Counted from the first letter of the stretch, positions 15,116 to 25,200 are shown. The stretch is DNA of 27,728 nucleotides from Pseudomonadota bacterium (GCA_023416335.1 JAEZHY010000220.1:1-27728); one strand, 5' to 3'. The notes: generated by a model not told the origin, from the sequence alone. A program made the numbers and translations.

Positions 15116-16306
15116 ATGCCGGAAATCGTGCTTAAGGAGTGCCTGAAGGTTTACGTGAGGGAGACTCACCGGTCCAGGGAACCGGCTTCGACGCTGGAGT
15201 TCGTTCAGAGGATCGAACGAATTGCCGGAATCGAAGAAATGGTGGAAATAACGGGAATCGATGGAACGAGTATACCGGCCTTCATGTGCAGGCGCACCCG
15301 GCCCGATGGATCCGTCACGACGCACACCGGCAAGGGGCTTAACGCCATACAGGCCCGGGTCTCTCTGACTATGGAGGCGATAGAGAGGTATTCATCGGAA
15401 TACAGGGATGAGTACTACGGGAAGCTGGTCCGGGGAAGTTTTGCCGATTTGCGGCAAAAAGAAAACGTTCTGAACCCGGAAGAACTGATACTGAGCCGGT
15501 TTTCCGAATACAGGCCGGAATCCGAATATTTCTGGATGTCTGGCTACGATCTCATCGGCGGCAACGACATCCTGGTCCCCGCCTGCGAAGTCTACCACCC
15601 TTTTGCGCCGGACGAGTTTCTCCTGGTGCATACCCATACAAACGGCCTGGCTTCGGGCAATACAATCGAGGAGGCTATATTTCACGCCCTTTGCGAGCTG
15701 ATCGAACGGGACGCGTGGAGCATCGCAAAATTCAGGGATGCGCCCGATGATGCCGTCCTGGTTGAGAATTTGCCCGAGAATGCGTTCCTCATCGACCTGA
15801 TCGACCGCTTCGAGAATGCGGGCATCCGGGTTGTTGCCAAGGACATAACGACCGAGATCGGGGTGCCTGTGATCGCGGCATTTTCTACCGACGAGCGTTA
15901 TCCCGAGATGATGGTGACGGACGGTTTCGGGGCTCATCTCGACCCGAAGGCGGCACTGGCCCGCGCGCTTCTCGAACTCGCGGTTACCAGGGCCGTGTTC
16001 CTGAAGAAGTATGGTCCCGAGGGGCTGAGAGAATCTTTCCCGCCCGGGATCGAAGAGGATAACCGGTTCTTCTGCGAGCGGGAAGTTGCCCTGGGTGATA
16101 TGGCTTTCCGATACACAAAGGACGTCAGGCTCGACATCGGCATAATACTGGAAAAGCTGCGGACCTGCGGTTTCCAGAGGGTGATTGTCGTGGGCCTCAC
16201 CAGGGAGGACACCGGGGTGCCGGTTGTGCGGGTGATCGTGCCCGGACTGGAAAACTACTGCTTTGATCGGGGCCGGCAGGGTCCCAGGCTGCTTGGGAGC
16301 GAATAG
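15116..16306 (+). CDS. YcaO-domain protein, methanogenesis-marker-1-like
   Basis: A 396-residue YcaO-fold enzyme. YcaO proteins use ATP to activate peptide backbone amides, making azolines, thioamides or amidines. The ATP-site motifs are intact: SLTMEAIER (83-91), the GNTIEEA stretch (181-187) and CELIERDAW (193-201), together with HTGKGLNAIQAR (70-81). These and the general layout resemble the archaeal McrA-glycine thioamidation protein (methanogenesis marker 1) more than RiPP azoline cyclases, and the C-terminal PxPxP motif of the latter is absent. No TfuA partner, precursor peptide or McrA gene is nearby. AGGGAGA ahead of the ATG at 15116 is a good ribosome binding site. The 114-residue gene 14 bases downstream is the only candidate partner. 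The substrate protein is unknown. Confidence 0.85.
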   Translation: MPEIVLKECLKVYVRETHRSREPASTLEFVQRIERIAGIEEMVEITGIDGTSIPAFMCRRTRPDGSVTTHTGKGLNAIQARVSLTMEAIERYSSEYRDEYYGKLVRGSFADLRQKENVLNPEELILSRFSEYRPESEYFWMSGYDLIGGNDILVPACEVYHPFAPDEFLLVHTHTNGLASGNTIEEAIFHALCELIERDAWSIAKFRDAPDDAVLVENLPENAFLIDLIDRFENAGIRVVAKDITTEIGVPVIAAFSTDERYPEMMVTDGFGAHLDPKAALARALLELAVTRAVFLKKYGPEGLRESFPPGIEEDNRFFCEREVALGDMAFRYTKDVRLDIGIILEKLRTCGFQRVIVVGLTREDTGVPVVRVIVPGLENYCFDRGRQGPRLLGSE

Positions 16307-16320
16307 AAAGGAAATTTTAC

Positions 16321-16665
16321 ATGCTTTCGGAATCGGATGTCGAGGAAAGAGCCCAGTATTGCCGCTGCGTTTTTCTCCAGCTCAGCCGGCTCTACAGCCG
16401 GGACCTGGTAGAACCCTCCCGTTATCTGGAATACCTGAACAGGTCTTCACTCGGCCTGGGAAAAGATCAGTTCATTACCGAAACGATACAGGACTCCCTG
16501 GAATCAAATCAACCCGACGCCGGTTTGCTTTCGCTTATTACACTCTACGAAGGGTTTACCTACGCCTACTGCGAGGTGCTCGAAAAAAGCCTGGAAGAAA
16601 TCGAAAAGACACTTCCACCCGGTTTGCTGGAACAGCTGGCCGAGGAGATGGAGGGCGGAGAATAG
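16321..16665 (+). CDS. Small acidic protein paired with YcaO, unknown function
   Basis: I do not recognise this 114-residue protein. It is predicted to be almost all helical: an N-terminal helix with CRCVFLQLSRLYSRDL (18-33), a middle LGLGKDQFITETIQDSLE segment, then LLSLITLYEGFTYAYCEVLE (68-88) and an acidic tail (EQLAEEMEGGE). It has no signal peptide or membrane segment and is not a typical RiPP precursor, as it lacks a variable Cys/Ser/Thr/Gly-rich core. AAGGAAA precedes the ATG, and only 14 bases separate it from the YcaO stop, so the two are very likely co-transcribed and translated together. It may be a YcaO partner, as TfuA is elsewhere, or an unrelated passenger. Confidence 0.72.
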   Translation: MLSESDVEERAQYCRCVFLQLSRLYSRDLVEPSRYLEYLNRSSLGLGKDQFITETIQDSLESNQPDAGLLSLITLYEGFTYAYCEVLEKSLEEIEKTLPPGLLEQLAEEMEGGE

Positions 16666-16751
16666 ACGCCGGGGGATTCGCCCCTCTCAGGATTGCGGGG
16701 GGAAACGTTCCGCCTCGATCCCAGGCGATCGTGATCACCTGGAAACGCTGG

Positions 16752-17741
16752 TCACAAGGGTCCTGTATCGGGGGCTTTATACGAGGAGGCCTGTTTGCCC
16801 GCGGGATCTCCGAAAGGAGAATTCAGGAACCATGCGAGCTTTTCGGTGAATCTCTCGGCGCCCTGTTTGTTCAGGTGCACAAGATCGAAGAAATAATCAA
16901 TATTCTCGCAAACGTCCAAATCGTCGAATATGTGGAATCGACCTCCGCATTCGACGGCCAGATCTTTGTAGAATTGCATTATCTGGTCTCTATTAGCTAT
17001 GAACTGAGGAACAATATAGTATTCGGGAGCCGTGAACAGGACCACCTCAACGCCTTTGGCGCGAGCCGTCTCCACTATAAGCCTTACATATTTCTTCTCC
17101 GTTTCATCTATTTTGAAGACTTCAGGATCGGCCAATTTGTCTAACTGGCTTTTGTCGAACGTTCGGTCTATCAGATAAGAACCTTTCGAGTCGAAAATGG
17201 CCGCCTTTCGCCTGGATTCCGGAATAAAAGAAGATATGAACTGGCGAGGCCCGACCTCGGAATTGTAACAGGCGTACTTGATGAAAGGTACGTACTTCCA
17301 GACGTAGGCCTTCAGGCCGCATGCTTCTTTGACGCAGTCGAAAACCACGCCGTCGTCCAGAAAGGGGAAATAATAATAGTAGTGAAAGGGAAAGGAAAGC
17401 CGCCCTTTGCTTATGCAGAACTCGTCAACTTGCAGCAAGAGCGTTTTTACCCTGTTTTCGCGCAAAAAAAGATTGAGAACAAGATATTGCTCTAAATATG
17501 AACTCCCATTAAGGGACAGGTTTATTATTTTCGACCCCAGCAACTCTTCCAGTTTTTTCGTGTCGATGTTCACATATGCTCTCGATGAACCCAAAACCGC
17601 CACAGTGTAGGACTGGTTCCTGTGCTGCAGGTTCCAGTATTGTTTTATTTTTCTTTCCTGTGGAATTCTATGGTCGAAGAGTGCCGAAAGAGCTGCGGAG
17701 AGGGTCAATAGAATACCGACAAAAGCAAAGGGCCTCATCAT
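16752..17741 (-). CDS. Membrane-anchored SGNH/GDSL-like protein, partner of MBOAT
   Basis: A 329-residue protein with an N-terminal membrane anchor (about 5-22) and an extracytoplasmic domain of the SGNH type found beside MBOAT acyltransferases (as with AlgJ/AlgX or DltD). AVLGSSRAY (48-56) gives the block I serine (S52 or S53), SLNGSSY (76-82) an Asn-containing block, and FDLVHLNKQG (285-294) the Asp-x-x-His pair D286 and H289. Thus the catalytic set appears complete. It would accept an acyl group from the MBOAT protein and pass it to an exported polysaccharide or other polymer. GAGGT at 17752-17756 precedes two tandem ATGs, of which the first is taken as the start. It begins 23 bases after the MBOAT stop. 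The polymer is unknown, as no glycan synthesis genes adjoin. Confidence 0.8.
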   Translation of the reverse strand: MMRPFAFVGILLTLSAALSALFDHRIPQERKIKQYWNLQHRNQSYTVAVLGSSRAYVNIDTKKLEELLGSKIINLSLNGSSYLEQYLVLNLFLRENRVKTLLLQVDEFCISKGRLSFPFHYYYYFPFLDDGVVFDCVKEACGLKAYVWKYVPFIKYACYNSEVGPRQFISSFIPESRRKAAIFDSKGSYLIDRTFDKSQLDKLADPEVFKIDETEKKYVRLIVETARAKGVEVVLFTAPEYYIVPQFIANRDQIMQFYKDLAVECGGRFHIFDDLDVCENIDYFFDLVHLNKQGAERFTEKLAWFLNSPFGDPAGKQASSYKAPDTGPL

Positions 17742-17764
17742 ATCTTTGCTGACCTCGAATATCT

Positions 17765-19195
17765 CTAAAATTGAAAATAAATGAATTTGCCGGGGTTGTC
17801 GTAGACTCCGAACGCCAGTATCACCAGTATGAGCGCATAATCGAATCCCCAGCGAAAAAGGATGCTTCCTTCGAGAACCCTTCTCAACCAGGTCTTGCCG
17901 GCTTCATACATTTCGATCGCAACCAGGATGCAAATGAAGAAGGCGCACAAAGCCAACTCGTAGGAATCGAATGGCGTCACTGCGGAGCTTTTCCCGAACA
18001 TGTTCGCGAGGATGTATTTCACGTCGTGCATCGATCCGGCCCGGAAAAAAATCCACGAAAATGAAACCAGGCAAAAGGTGACGGCGATCTTTATCGCATT
18101 CATGAACACTGGAAACCGGTCCAGTTGCGTCCAGCTCCAAACCTTCGTCCGCAAGTCCCCGGTCCAAATCGCGGCCAACAGGTAGGACCCGTTCAACGCC
18201 CCCCAGAGCACATAGGTCCAGTTGGCGCCGTGCCATAACCCGCTCACGAGAAAAGTCAAAAACAGGTTCATCTGCCATCTTGCCCTTGAGGCCCGATTCC
18301 CGCCAAGTGGTATATAGAGGTAATCCCTGAACCACGTGGAGAGCGAAATGTGCCACCTGCGCCAGAACTCGGATATCGACTTCGAAAAGTAGGGCTTGTC
18401 GAAGTTCACCATCAGCTTGAATCCAAGCACTTGGGCCGATCCTCTTGCAATATCGGAGTAGCCGGAAAAATCGCAGTATATCTGGAAGGCGAAGAATACA
18501 GTGGCGATGGCGAGGTAGCCCCCGCTATACCCTTCTATATTGTTGTAAATCTGGTTCACCAAAAGAGCGGCTCTGTCCGCGACGACCAGTTTTTTGAAAA
18601 ACCCCCACGCCATGAGGCTTAAGCCATCGTAAACATTACATATATTGAAACTTTTCTTCTCGTGGAACTGGTGGAGCATGTTCTGCGGCCTTTCGATGGG
18701 GCCGGCGACCAACTGCGGGAAGAACATGACGTACAGAGCGTAAGTGAGAAAATTGCGTTCCGCCCTTTGCTTACGCCTGTAGACTTCGATCACGTAGCTA
18801 AGGCTCTGGAATGTGTGAAACGAGAGCCCCAACGGAAGGACGATCTCGAGCGCCTCCAAGCTGTAGTTCCAGTGGAGAAACTCCGCCAGGCCGATGATGT
18901 TATCGACAAAAAAGTTGAAGTATTTGAAAACGAACAGTATCAGGCAGGTCGTTGCTATGCTGACGGCAAGTACCGCATTTCTGAATTTCGGAGCTTTTCC
19001 GTCTATGTATAGCGCCGCGAGGTAGTCGACAAGGATGGTGGCGGCAAGCACCAGTATGTAGTATGGAATGAATGCCATGTAGAAGATGCAGCTCGCCGCC
19101 AGAAGAATGAATCGTCTGAAACTGTGTGGCGAAAGATAATGCAGGATCGCCACAGTAGGAAAAAATGCCAGGAACTGGATGGAATTGAACAGCAC
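17765..19195 (-). CDS. MBOAT-family O-acyltransferase (AlgI/DltB-like)
   Basis: A 476-residue polytopic membrane acyltransferase. The start is read as a GTG at 19195: GAGAAGGA lies 8 bases upstream and the product then begins with the family's usual LFNSIQFLAFFP. The open frame continues upstream to 19330 but that part has neither a start site nor family resemblance. Conserved stretches include EFWRRWHISLSTWFRDYLY, PLGGNR and SGLWHGANWTYVLWG, where H322 is the expected catalytic histidine. About ten or more membrane helices are visible. Such enzymes carry acyl groups, often acetyl, across the membrane for O-acylation of exopolysaccharide, alginate, peptidoglycan or teichoic acid. The SGNH-like protein downstream completes the cassette. 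What is acylated cannot be told from the window. Confidence 0.9.
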   Translation of the reverse strand: MLFNSIQFLAFFPTVAILHYLSPHSFRRFILLAASCIFYMAFIPYYILVLAATILVDYLAALYIDGKAPKFRNAVLAVSIATTCLILFVFKYFNFFVDNIIGLAEFLHWNYSLEALEIVLPLGLSFHTFQSLSYVIEVYRRKQRAERNFLTYALYVMFFPQLVAGPIERPQNMLHQFHEKKSFNICNVYDGLSLMAWGFFKKLVVADRAALLVNQIYNNIEGYSGGYLAIATVFFAFQIYCDFSGYSDIARGSAQVLGFKLMVNFDKPYFSKSISEFWRRWHISLSTWFRDYLYIPLGGNRASRARWQMNLFLTFLVSGLWHGANWTYVLWGALNGSYLLAAIWTGDLRTKVWSWTQLDRFPVFMNAIKIAVTFCLVSFSWIFFRAGSMHDVKYILANMFGKSSAVTPFDSYELALCAFFICILVAIEMYEAGKTWLRRVLEGSILFRWGFDYALILVILAFGVYDNPGKFIYFQF

Positions 19196-19536
19196 GAAAG
19201 GTATCCTTCTCACGGTTGCGTGAAAGGTCGGAGCCGCCTTTGCGGAGCGCAAACCGCAAATATCGGGAGAATCCGCCAACAAGAATCGGACGGCTGGAGA
19301 TAGCAAAAGCAACATCCGTGCCCCGGGCATTCTTGATTAACGTACGATTATCCGGTGTCGAACGCCTGCAGTAATGAAATTCGAGCCTTTAGCAAGATTG
19401 GGCAATAAGAGAAGGAATAAGAAAGATGGGCATCTACATCCAGTAGATAATCATTCGGTGAGAAGGCAAATGAGTTCAGCGCCCTGCATTGGAGTTGATT
19501 TGAGACCGATTGACGGCGACCAGCGCCCTGAAGTGT

Positions 19537-19629
19537 GACAAATTTATCCTACCCTCAATCGATTCGTAGCTCATTGAGATGAAACTCATCTTCGGAACCG
19601 GTGTTGCAACCTGGTATGATAAATTTGTC
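19537..19629. repeat. Inverted repeat pair, GACAAATTTATC type
   Basis: GACAAATTTATCCTACC (19537-19553) and GGTATGATAAATTTGTC (19613-19629) are inverted copies matching at 16 of 17 positions, separated by 59 bases. A related direct copy lies at 19693-19716. They may mark a small non-autonomous element or an intergenic repeat family. Confidence 0.6.
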
Positions 19630-19692
19630 CAGGTACCCCGAGGCCTTTTAGGCTCGCGGTCTGCAGCAAACCACATGCTGTACTGGGGGCAC

Positions 19693-19735
19693 AGTGTGAT
19701 AAATCCATCCTACCCCGGCTACCCTCAATTATTCC
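19693..19735 (+). repeat. Third copy of the repeat, direct orientation
   Basis: AGTGTGATAAATCCATCC followed by TACCCCGGCTACCCTCAAT resembles the stretch at 19533-19559, with a few changes and an 8-10-base insertion. It is in the same orientation as the left arm of the inverted pair. Confidence 0.5.
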
Positions 19736-19884
19736 CGATGGTTGTTCTCCCCTGAACCGCCCTTATATTTCGAAATCACCACGACCATTCGCAGTGAGAA
19801 TACTTCAGCACGGAAGCCGGCCGGCAATCCCTTTAATGCAACCGGTGTATTATCCGCCGATTGATGCCGCTCTGAGGTCTAGGA

Positions 19885-19913
19885 CATTGAATTTTATGTT
19901 AATTTATATACAG
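19885..19913 (+). promoter_or_regulatory. AT-rich promoter candidate for glgE
   Basis: An AT-rich stretch holds TATACA as a possible -10 with GACATT about 18 bases upstream as a weak -35. It lies some 120 bases before the preferred glgE start and about 30 before the alternative TTG at 19943. Confidence 0.27.
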
Positions 19914-20026
19914 TTATTTCCTCGAAAAGGGTAAGCCCCGGCTTGAGTAACGACAGTAAGAAAAGTCGTAGTCCATTGATCGAAAATCCAAAAGCCATAT
20001 CTTTATTTAAAAAAGGCTTGGAGAAA

Positions 20027-22012
20027 ATGTCGGTAAGGGAGAAATCACGGGTTGTCATCGAGAACGTTCGTCCATCCGCAGACTGTTACCAGTTTCCGGC
20101 CAAAGCCATAGTTGGTGATGTTGTGAATGTGACTGCCGATATATTTGCCGATGGACATGACATATTAGCGGCGAGACTTCTCTATAGCGGGCCGGGTTCA
20201 TCCGAATGGGTGGAAGTCCCGATGAAGCTGCTGGTAAACGATTCCTGGCAGGGAGAAATCGAAGTCCGGGAAGTCGGGATATTCCGGTTTACGGTTGAAG
20301 CGTGGATCGATCACTTCGCGAGTTGGCAGGACGGTCTGAGAAAGAAATTCGAGGCCGGCCAGGACGTCGCGATGGACATATTGACGGGGGCTGCCCTGGT
20401 GGAAAAGGCCGCGGTTCGGGTTGGCGGTGAAGATGGACTGAGAATATCGGTCCTTGCCGAGTCGCTCAAACAATCCCGGGACATGGGAGCCGCGGTGGCG
20501 CAAGCGCTTGGACCGGAGGCATCGGCACTGATGAGCCGGAATCCGGACCTGCGGCATGCAAACCGTTTTGCTCCCGAACTGGAAATCCAGGTCGACAGGC
20601 ACAAGGCTCGTTTCAGCACGTGGTATGAGGTCTTTCCAAGATCGACGGCCCCCGATTCGGATCGCCACGGGACTTTTCGGGACCTGGAAAAACTGCTTCC
20701 CGAAATCTCGGGCATGGGTTTCGATGTTCTCTATCTTCCGCCGATCCATCCGATCGGGCACACGAACAGGAAGGGTAAGAACAATCAGCAGGAGACCACT
20801 CCGGGAGACCCCGGAAGCCCCTGGGCAATCGGATCGGAGGAGGGCGGACACAAGTCGATCCACCCCCAATTGGGCACGTTGGAGGATTTCGAGAACCTGG
20901 TCGGGAAGGCTGCCGAATTCGGCATGGAAGTAGCCATAGACCTGGCTTACCAGTGCTCGCCGGACCATCCCTGGGTGCGCGAACATCCCGAGTGGTTCAA
21001 AATACGCCCCGACGGAAGTGTCCAGTATGCGGAAAACCCTCCCAAGAAATACGAGGACATATTCCCGATCAATTTCGAAACCGAAGCATGGGAGAGCCTG
21101 TGGGAGGAACTGAGAAGCGTCGTCCTGTTCTGGATTGAGAAGGGAGTCCGCATCTTTCGGGTGGACAACCCCCATACGAAACCCTTTGCATTCTGGGAAT
21201 GGATGATCGGTGAAATAAAACGCGATTATCCCGAGACGCTGTTTCTGGCTGAGGCATTTACACGCCCCAAGGTGATGAAACGCCTGGCCAAGATAGGATT
21301 CTCCCAGTCATATACTTATTTTACCTGGCGCAATTCAAAACACGAGCTGACGGAATATCTCCGGGAACTCACGCAGACCGAGATGAAAGACTTCTTCCGG
21401 CCCAATTTCTGGCCGAATACGCCCGACATCCTGTCGGAATACCTGCAATACAACGGAAGGCCCGCGTTCGTGATAAAACTGATCCTCGCCGCAACCCTGT
21501 CCTCCAACTACGGTATCTATGGACCTGCATTTGAGTTGATAGAAAACAGAGCACTGCCCGGCCGCGAGGAGTACCTCGATTCGGAAAAATACGAAATACG
21601 CCGCTGGGACCGGGACCGTCCCGGGAACCTCAAGGAGTTCATCGCACGGCTCAATCGGATAAGGAAAGAGAATCCCGCGCTTCAGGAAACCAACAACATT
21701 CGATTCTTCGAGGTGGATAACGACCAACTGCTCTTCTTCGGAAAGATAGGATCGGGCCTGGCGGACACGATACTCGTGGTGATCAATCTGGATCCGGTCC
21801 ACATGCAGTCGGGCTGGATCCGCATTCCCATCGGGGAACTCGGGATCGATCCGTACCAGCCGTTTCTGGGAGACGACCTCCTGGGGGATGAAAAACACAT
21901 ATGGTATGGGGAGAGAAACTTCGTTCAGCTCAACCCACATGTCCTTCCGGCCCACATTTTCAAGTTGCGGAAGCGGATTCGCCGGGAGACGGATTTCGAC
22001 TACTTTATGTAG
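20027..22012 (+). CDS. glgE: Alpha-1,4-glucan:maltose-1-phosphate maltosyltransferase GlgE
   Basis: A 661-residue GH13-family enzyme that extends alpha-1,4-glucan by maltosyl units from maltose-1-phosphate. An N-terminal beta domain (ENVRPSADCYQFPAKAIVGD) and helical insert lead into the catalytic barrel with YEVFPRS (200-206), VLYLPPIHPIGHTNRKGKNN (234-253), EEGGHKSIHPQLG, RVDNPHTKP (378-386, nucleophile D380) and FLAEAFTRP (406-414, acid E409). These are the marks of GlgE rather than ordinary amylases. The ATG at 20027 has AAAAGG and GGAG upstream and matches the family start. A TTG at 19943 would add 28 residues, but those codons are AT-rich at the third position. It is the first gene of the glgE, treS-mak, glgB locus, so its substrate is made by the next gene product. 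Confidence 0.95.
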   Translation: MSVREKSRVVIENVRPSADCYQFPAKAIVGDVVNVTADIFADGHDILAARLLYSGPGSSEWVEVPMKLLVNDSWQGEIEVREVGIFRFTVEAWIDHFASWQDGLRKKFEAGQDVAMDILTGAALVEKAAVRVGGEDGLRISVLAESLKQSRDMGAAVAQALGPEASALMSRNPDLRHANRFAPELEIQVDRHKARFSTWYEVFPRSTAPDSDRHGTFRDLEKLLPEISGMGFDVLYLPPIHPIGHTNRKGKNNQQETTPGDPGSPWAIGSEEGGHKSIHPQLGTLEDFENLVGKAAEFGMEVAIDLAYQCSPDHPWVREHPEWFKIRPDGSVQYAENPPKKYEDIFPINFETEAWESLWEELRSVVLFWIEKGVRIFRVDNPHTKPFAFWEWMIGEIKRDYPETLFLAEAFTRPKVMKRLAKIGFSQSYTYFTWRNSKHELTEYLRELTQTEMKDFFRPNFWPNTPDILSEYLQYNGRPAFVIKLILAATLSSNYGIYGPAFELIENRALPGREEYLDSEKYEIRRWDRDRPGNLKEFIARLNRIRKENPALQETNNIRFFEVDNDQLLFFGKIGSGLADTILVVINLDPVHMQSGWIRIPIGELGIDPYQPFLGDDLLGDEKHIWYGERNFVQLNPHVLPAHIFKLRKRIRRETDFDYFM

Positions 22013-22226
22013 AGCATAACAGGTGGGTTTTTCTGATAAATTTTGCCCGGGCGATGCGAATCGACCTTCTTGGTGATAAAATTGTGAATGAGAAGAAATG
22101 CTCCCGGTGCGATTCTGAATTATTGAGTGGCCCGGGAGTCCTGCCGAAGACGGCCGCCTTGCAACAGATTCTCAATCACTATTCAAAATCCCAGGAAAGA
22201 CCCAGGAAGGGGCAGGAATACCTGAA

Positions 22227-25200
22227 ATGATGACACTTTTGAACGATGATCCTCTTTGGTACAAAGACGCCATAATATACGAAGTGCATGTAAAAGCGTT
22301 CTACGACAGCAATAACGACGGGATCGGGGATTTCAGAGGTCTTACCGAAAAACTGGACTATTTGAAGGACCTCGGAATAACCGCACTGTGGATTCTCCCG
22401 TTCTACCCGTCTCCCCTTCGGGATGACGGCTATGATATTGCCGATTTCTTCGGCGTTCACCCCTTCTATGGCAACCTGCGGGATTTCCGTGATTTCCTGC
22501 GGGAAGCGCATAAGAGGGGAATCAGGGTCATAACGGAGTTGGTCCTCAATCATACATCCGATCAGCATCCCTGGTTTCAGCGTGCGAGGAAAGCAAAGCC
22601 GGGTTCGTCCTACCGGGATTTTTACGTCTGGTCGGATAATCCGAAGAAATATGCCGACGCTCGGATAATATTCCAGGATTTCGAGCCCTCCAACTGGTCA
22701 TGGGACCCTGTCGCAAAAGCATATTACTGGCATCGGTTCTATTCGCATCAGCCGGATCTCAACTATGATAACCCGACTGTTCAAAAGGCCATGTTCAGGG
22801 TCATCGATTTCTGGATGCGTATGGGTGTGGACGGAATGAGGCTCGATGCGGTCCCATACCTTTTCGAGAGAGAGGGAACGAACTGCGAAAACTTACCCGA
22901 GACATACGAGTTCCTCAGGAAGCTGCGCGCGCATGTGGATGAGAATTTCCCCGGCCGGATGCTGCTTGCCGAGGCCAACCAGTGGCCCGAAGATGCAGCC
23001 GCCTACTTCGGCAGGGGCGACATCTGCAATATGGCGTTTCACTTTCCGCTCATGCCCCGCATGTTCATGGCGCTGCAGATGGAGGACAATTTTCCCATTA
23101 TAGATATCCTGGACCAGACACCGCCCATTCCGGAAAACTCCCAGTGGGCGCTTTTCCTGAGAAACCATGACGAACTTACGCTGGAGATGGTGACCGACGA
23201 GGAACGGGACTACATGTACCGGATGTACGCCCGGGATCCGCGAGCCCGGATCAACCTGGGTATCCGCAGGAGACTGGCGCCTCTGCTCGGAAACGACCCG
23301 CGCAAGATCAAGGTGATGTATGCGCTTCTCATCTCGCTTCCCGGGACTCCTGTCGTCTATTACGGCAACGAGATCTGCATGGGGGACAACTACTACCTCG
23401 GTGACAGGGACGGGGTGAGGACGCCCATGCAGTGGAGTCCCGACAAGAACGCCGGTTTTTCCAAGACGGACCCGCAGCAGCTATACCTTCCGGTGGTGAT
23501 CGACTATGCATATCATTACCAGACGATCAACGTGGAAAACGAGGAAAAGAACCCCTCGTCCTTTCTGTGGTTCATGCGCCGGACGCTCGCCCTGAGAAAG
23601 CGCCTCAAGGCGTTTGGCAGGGGCAGCATGAAAATCGTGCACTCGAGCAACAATAAGGTATTCTCGTTCATACGCGAGTACGGGGACGAGAAAGTCCTTA
23701 TCGCGGTGAACCTGTCGCGGCTGCCTCAGATGACGACCCTCGATCTGTCTGAATACAAGGGGCTCGTCCCGGAAGAGTTTCTCAGCCGAAGCAGGTTTCA
23801 TCAAATCGGCGAAAATCCGTATGTCCTCACCTTCGGGGGATATGGAGGGTATTTCTTCGTGCTGGGTGAAAAGGTATCCGGAGAGATATGCATAGGATCT
23901 CTTGGCGGAGAAGCTCTGGATGTGGGCGCTCATTGGACCGGTGTTTTCGAAGGCAAAGCGCGCGAGGTGCTGGAAGACGAGATCCTCCCTTCCTACGTGA
24001 GCGGCTGCCGGTGGTTCGGGGGCAAAGCGCGCCAGGTACAACAACTCAGAATAAGCGAAATCGTGCCGGTTACAAGGGATTCGGTTCATGCCCAGATTGT
24101 TTTGCTCAACGTGGATTATACAGAAGGCATGTCCGATTTGTACGTTATTCCGATCGGATTTGCGCATGGGGAGGAAGCGGACCGGATCAGGGAGGAATTC
24201 CCTTTTGCAGTGATTGCCCGCGTAAAGTCGGGAGGTGTTGAAGGCATAATTTACGACAGCCTGTACAATGAAGCTTTCTGCAACGAACTACTGGGAGGGA
24301 TTTTCCGAAGGCGCAACCTGAGGGCCAACTCGGCCGAACTCATATCCTATGCCGGAAGAGCGCTGGATGGTGAGTTGCTGAAAAAAACGGACCTCTTGAA
24401 GCCGAGGGTCCTCAAGGCGGACCAGACAAACACTTCGGTTCTTTTTGGTGAAGAGTACTTCCTGAAGCTTTATCGTCATCCCGACGAAGGGTTGAATCCC
24501 GACCTGGAGCTTACACGGTTTCTTACCGATGAAGTCAATTTCCCCTTCATTCCGGCGTTTGCTGGAGGGATTGAACTGAAACGAAGGGGAGGGGGGCAGA
24601 TAACGATCGGCATTCTCCAGAAATACATCCCCAACCAGGGAGACGCGCTCGGTTTTTTCCTCTCCGGCCTGAACAGGTTCTATCCCGCAGCGCTCGGGAG
24701 AAAAGACGATCTGCCGGAGATGCCGAGAATGTCCCTCCTGGATATGGCCCTGCAGGGAGTTCGGCTGATTCCTCAGGACATGCAGGTCGGCGTGCCGGAA
24801 GAAATGGTGGCGCTTCTGGGTATCAGGACGGCACAGATGCATCTTGCCCTTGCATCCGGTAAGGATCGCCTGATTGTACCGGAGAAGTTTTCGGTACTCT
24901 GGCAGCGTTCGGTTTTCCAGTCAATGCAGGCTCTTCAGAAGAGGACCTTCCAACTGCTAACGAAAAACCTTTCGAAGTACCCCGAAGCGGTCGCCGCGGA
25001 ACTCGCGGAAGTGCTGCCGTTGGGGGGCAGGATACTCTCCATATACCGGACTATTATGACCGAAAAGTTCAATGCAAAGCGGATTCGAGTTCACGGAGAC
25101 TATCACCTGGGACAGGTCCTCTATACGGGGAAGGATTTCGTTATTATCGATTTCGAAGGAGAACCCGCCAGAACGCTCGGTGAGAGGCGAATCAAGGTTT

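Larger units (their letters stand above)
19196..19942. other. Intergenic region upstream of the MBOAT and glgE genes
   Basis: This long divergent spacer (about 750 bases counted from the preferred MBOAT start) holds a cluster of repeats at 19532-19735 and an AT-rich stretch just before glgE. No gene is convincing: an open minus-strand frame at 19476-19676 lies over the repeats and is likely spurious. Confidence 0.5.

Noticed and set aside
16721..16742. Inverted repeat CCAGG/CCTGG with inner GATC, considered as a terminator between convergent genes
   Set aside because: The inner loop is too short, there is a mismatch, and no T-run follows on either strand.
16263..17144. A 293-codon open frame on the plus strand
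   Set aside because: It overlaps the end of YcaO, the small partner gene and, in antisense, the SGNH-like gene. It has no start signal and no family features.
19476..19676. A 66-codon open frame on the minus strand upstream of glgE
   Set aside because: It runs across the inverted repeats, has no ribosome binding site, and its composition follows the repeats.
20198..21175. A 325-codon open frame on the minus strand
   Set aside because: It is antisense to glgE, whose catalytic motifs are all intact, and has no ribosome binding site or family resemblance.
22101..22138. Inverted repeat CTCCCGG/CCGGGAG between glgE and treS-mak, considered as a terminator
   Set aside because: The stem is only 7 pairs with a 24-base loop and no T-run, and the genes around it belong to one pathway.
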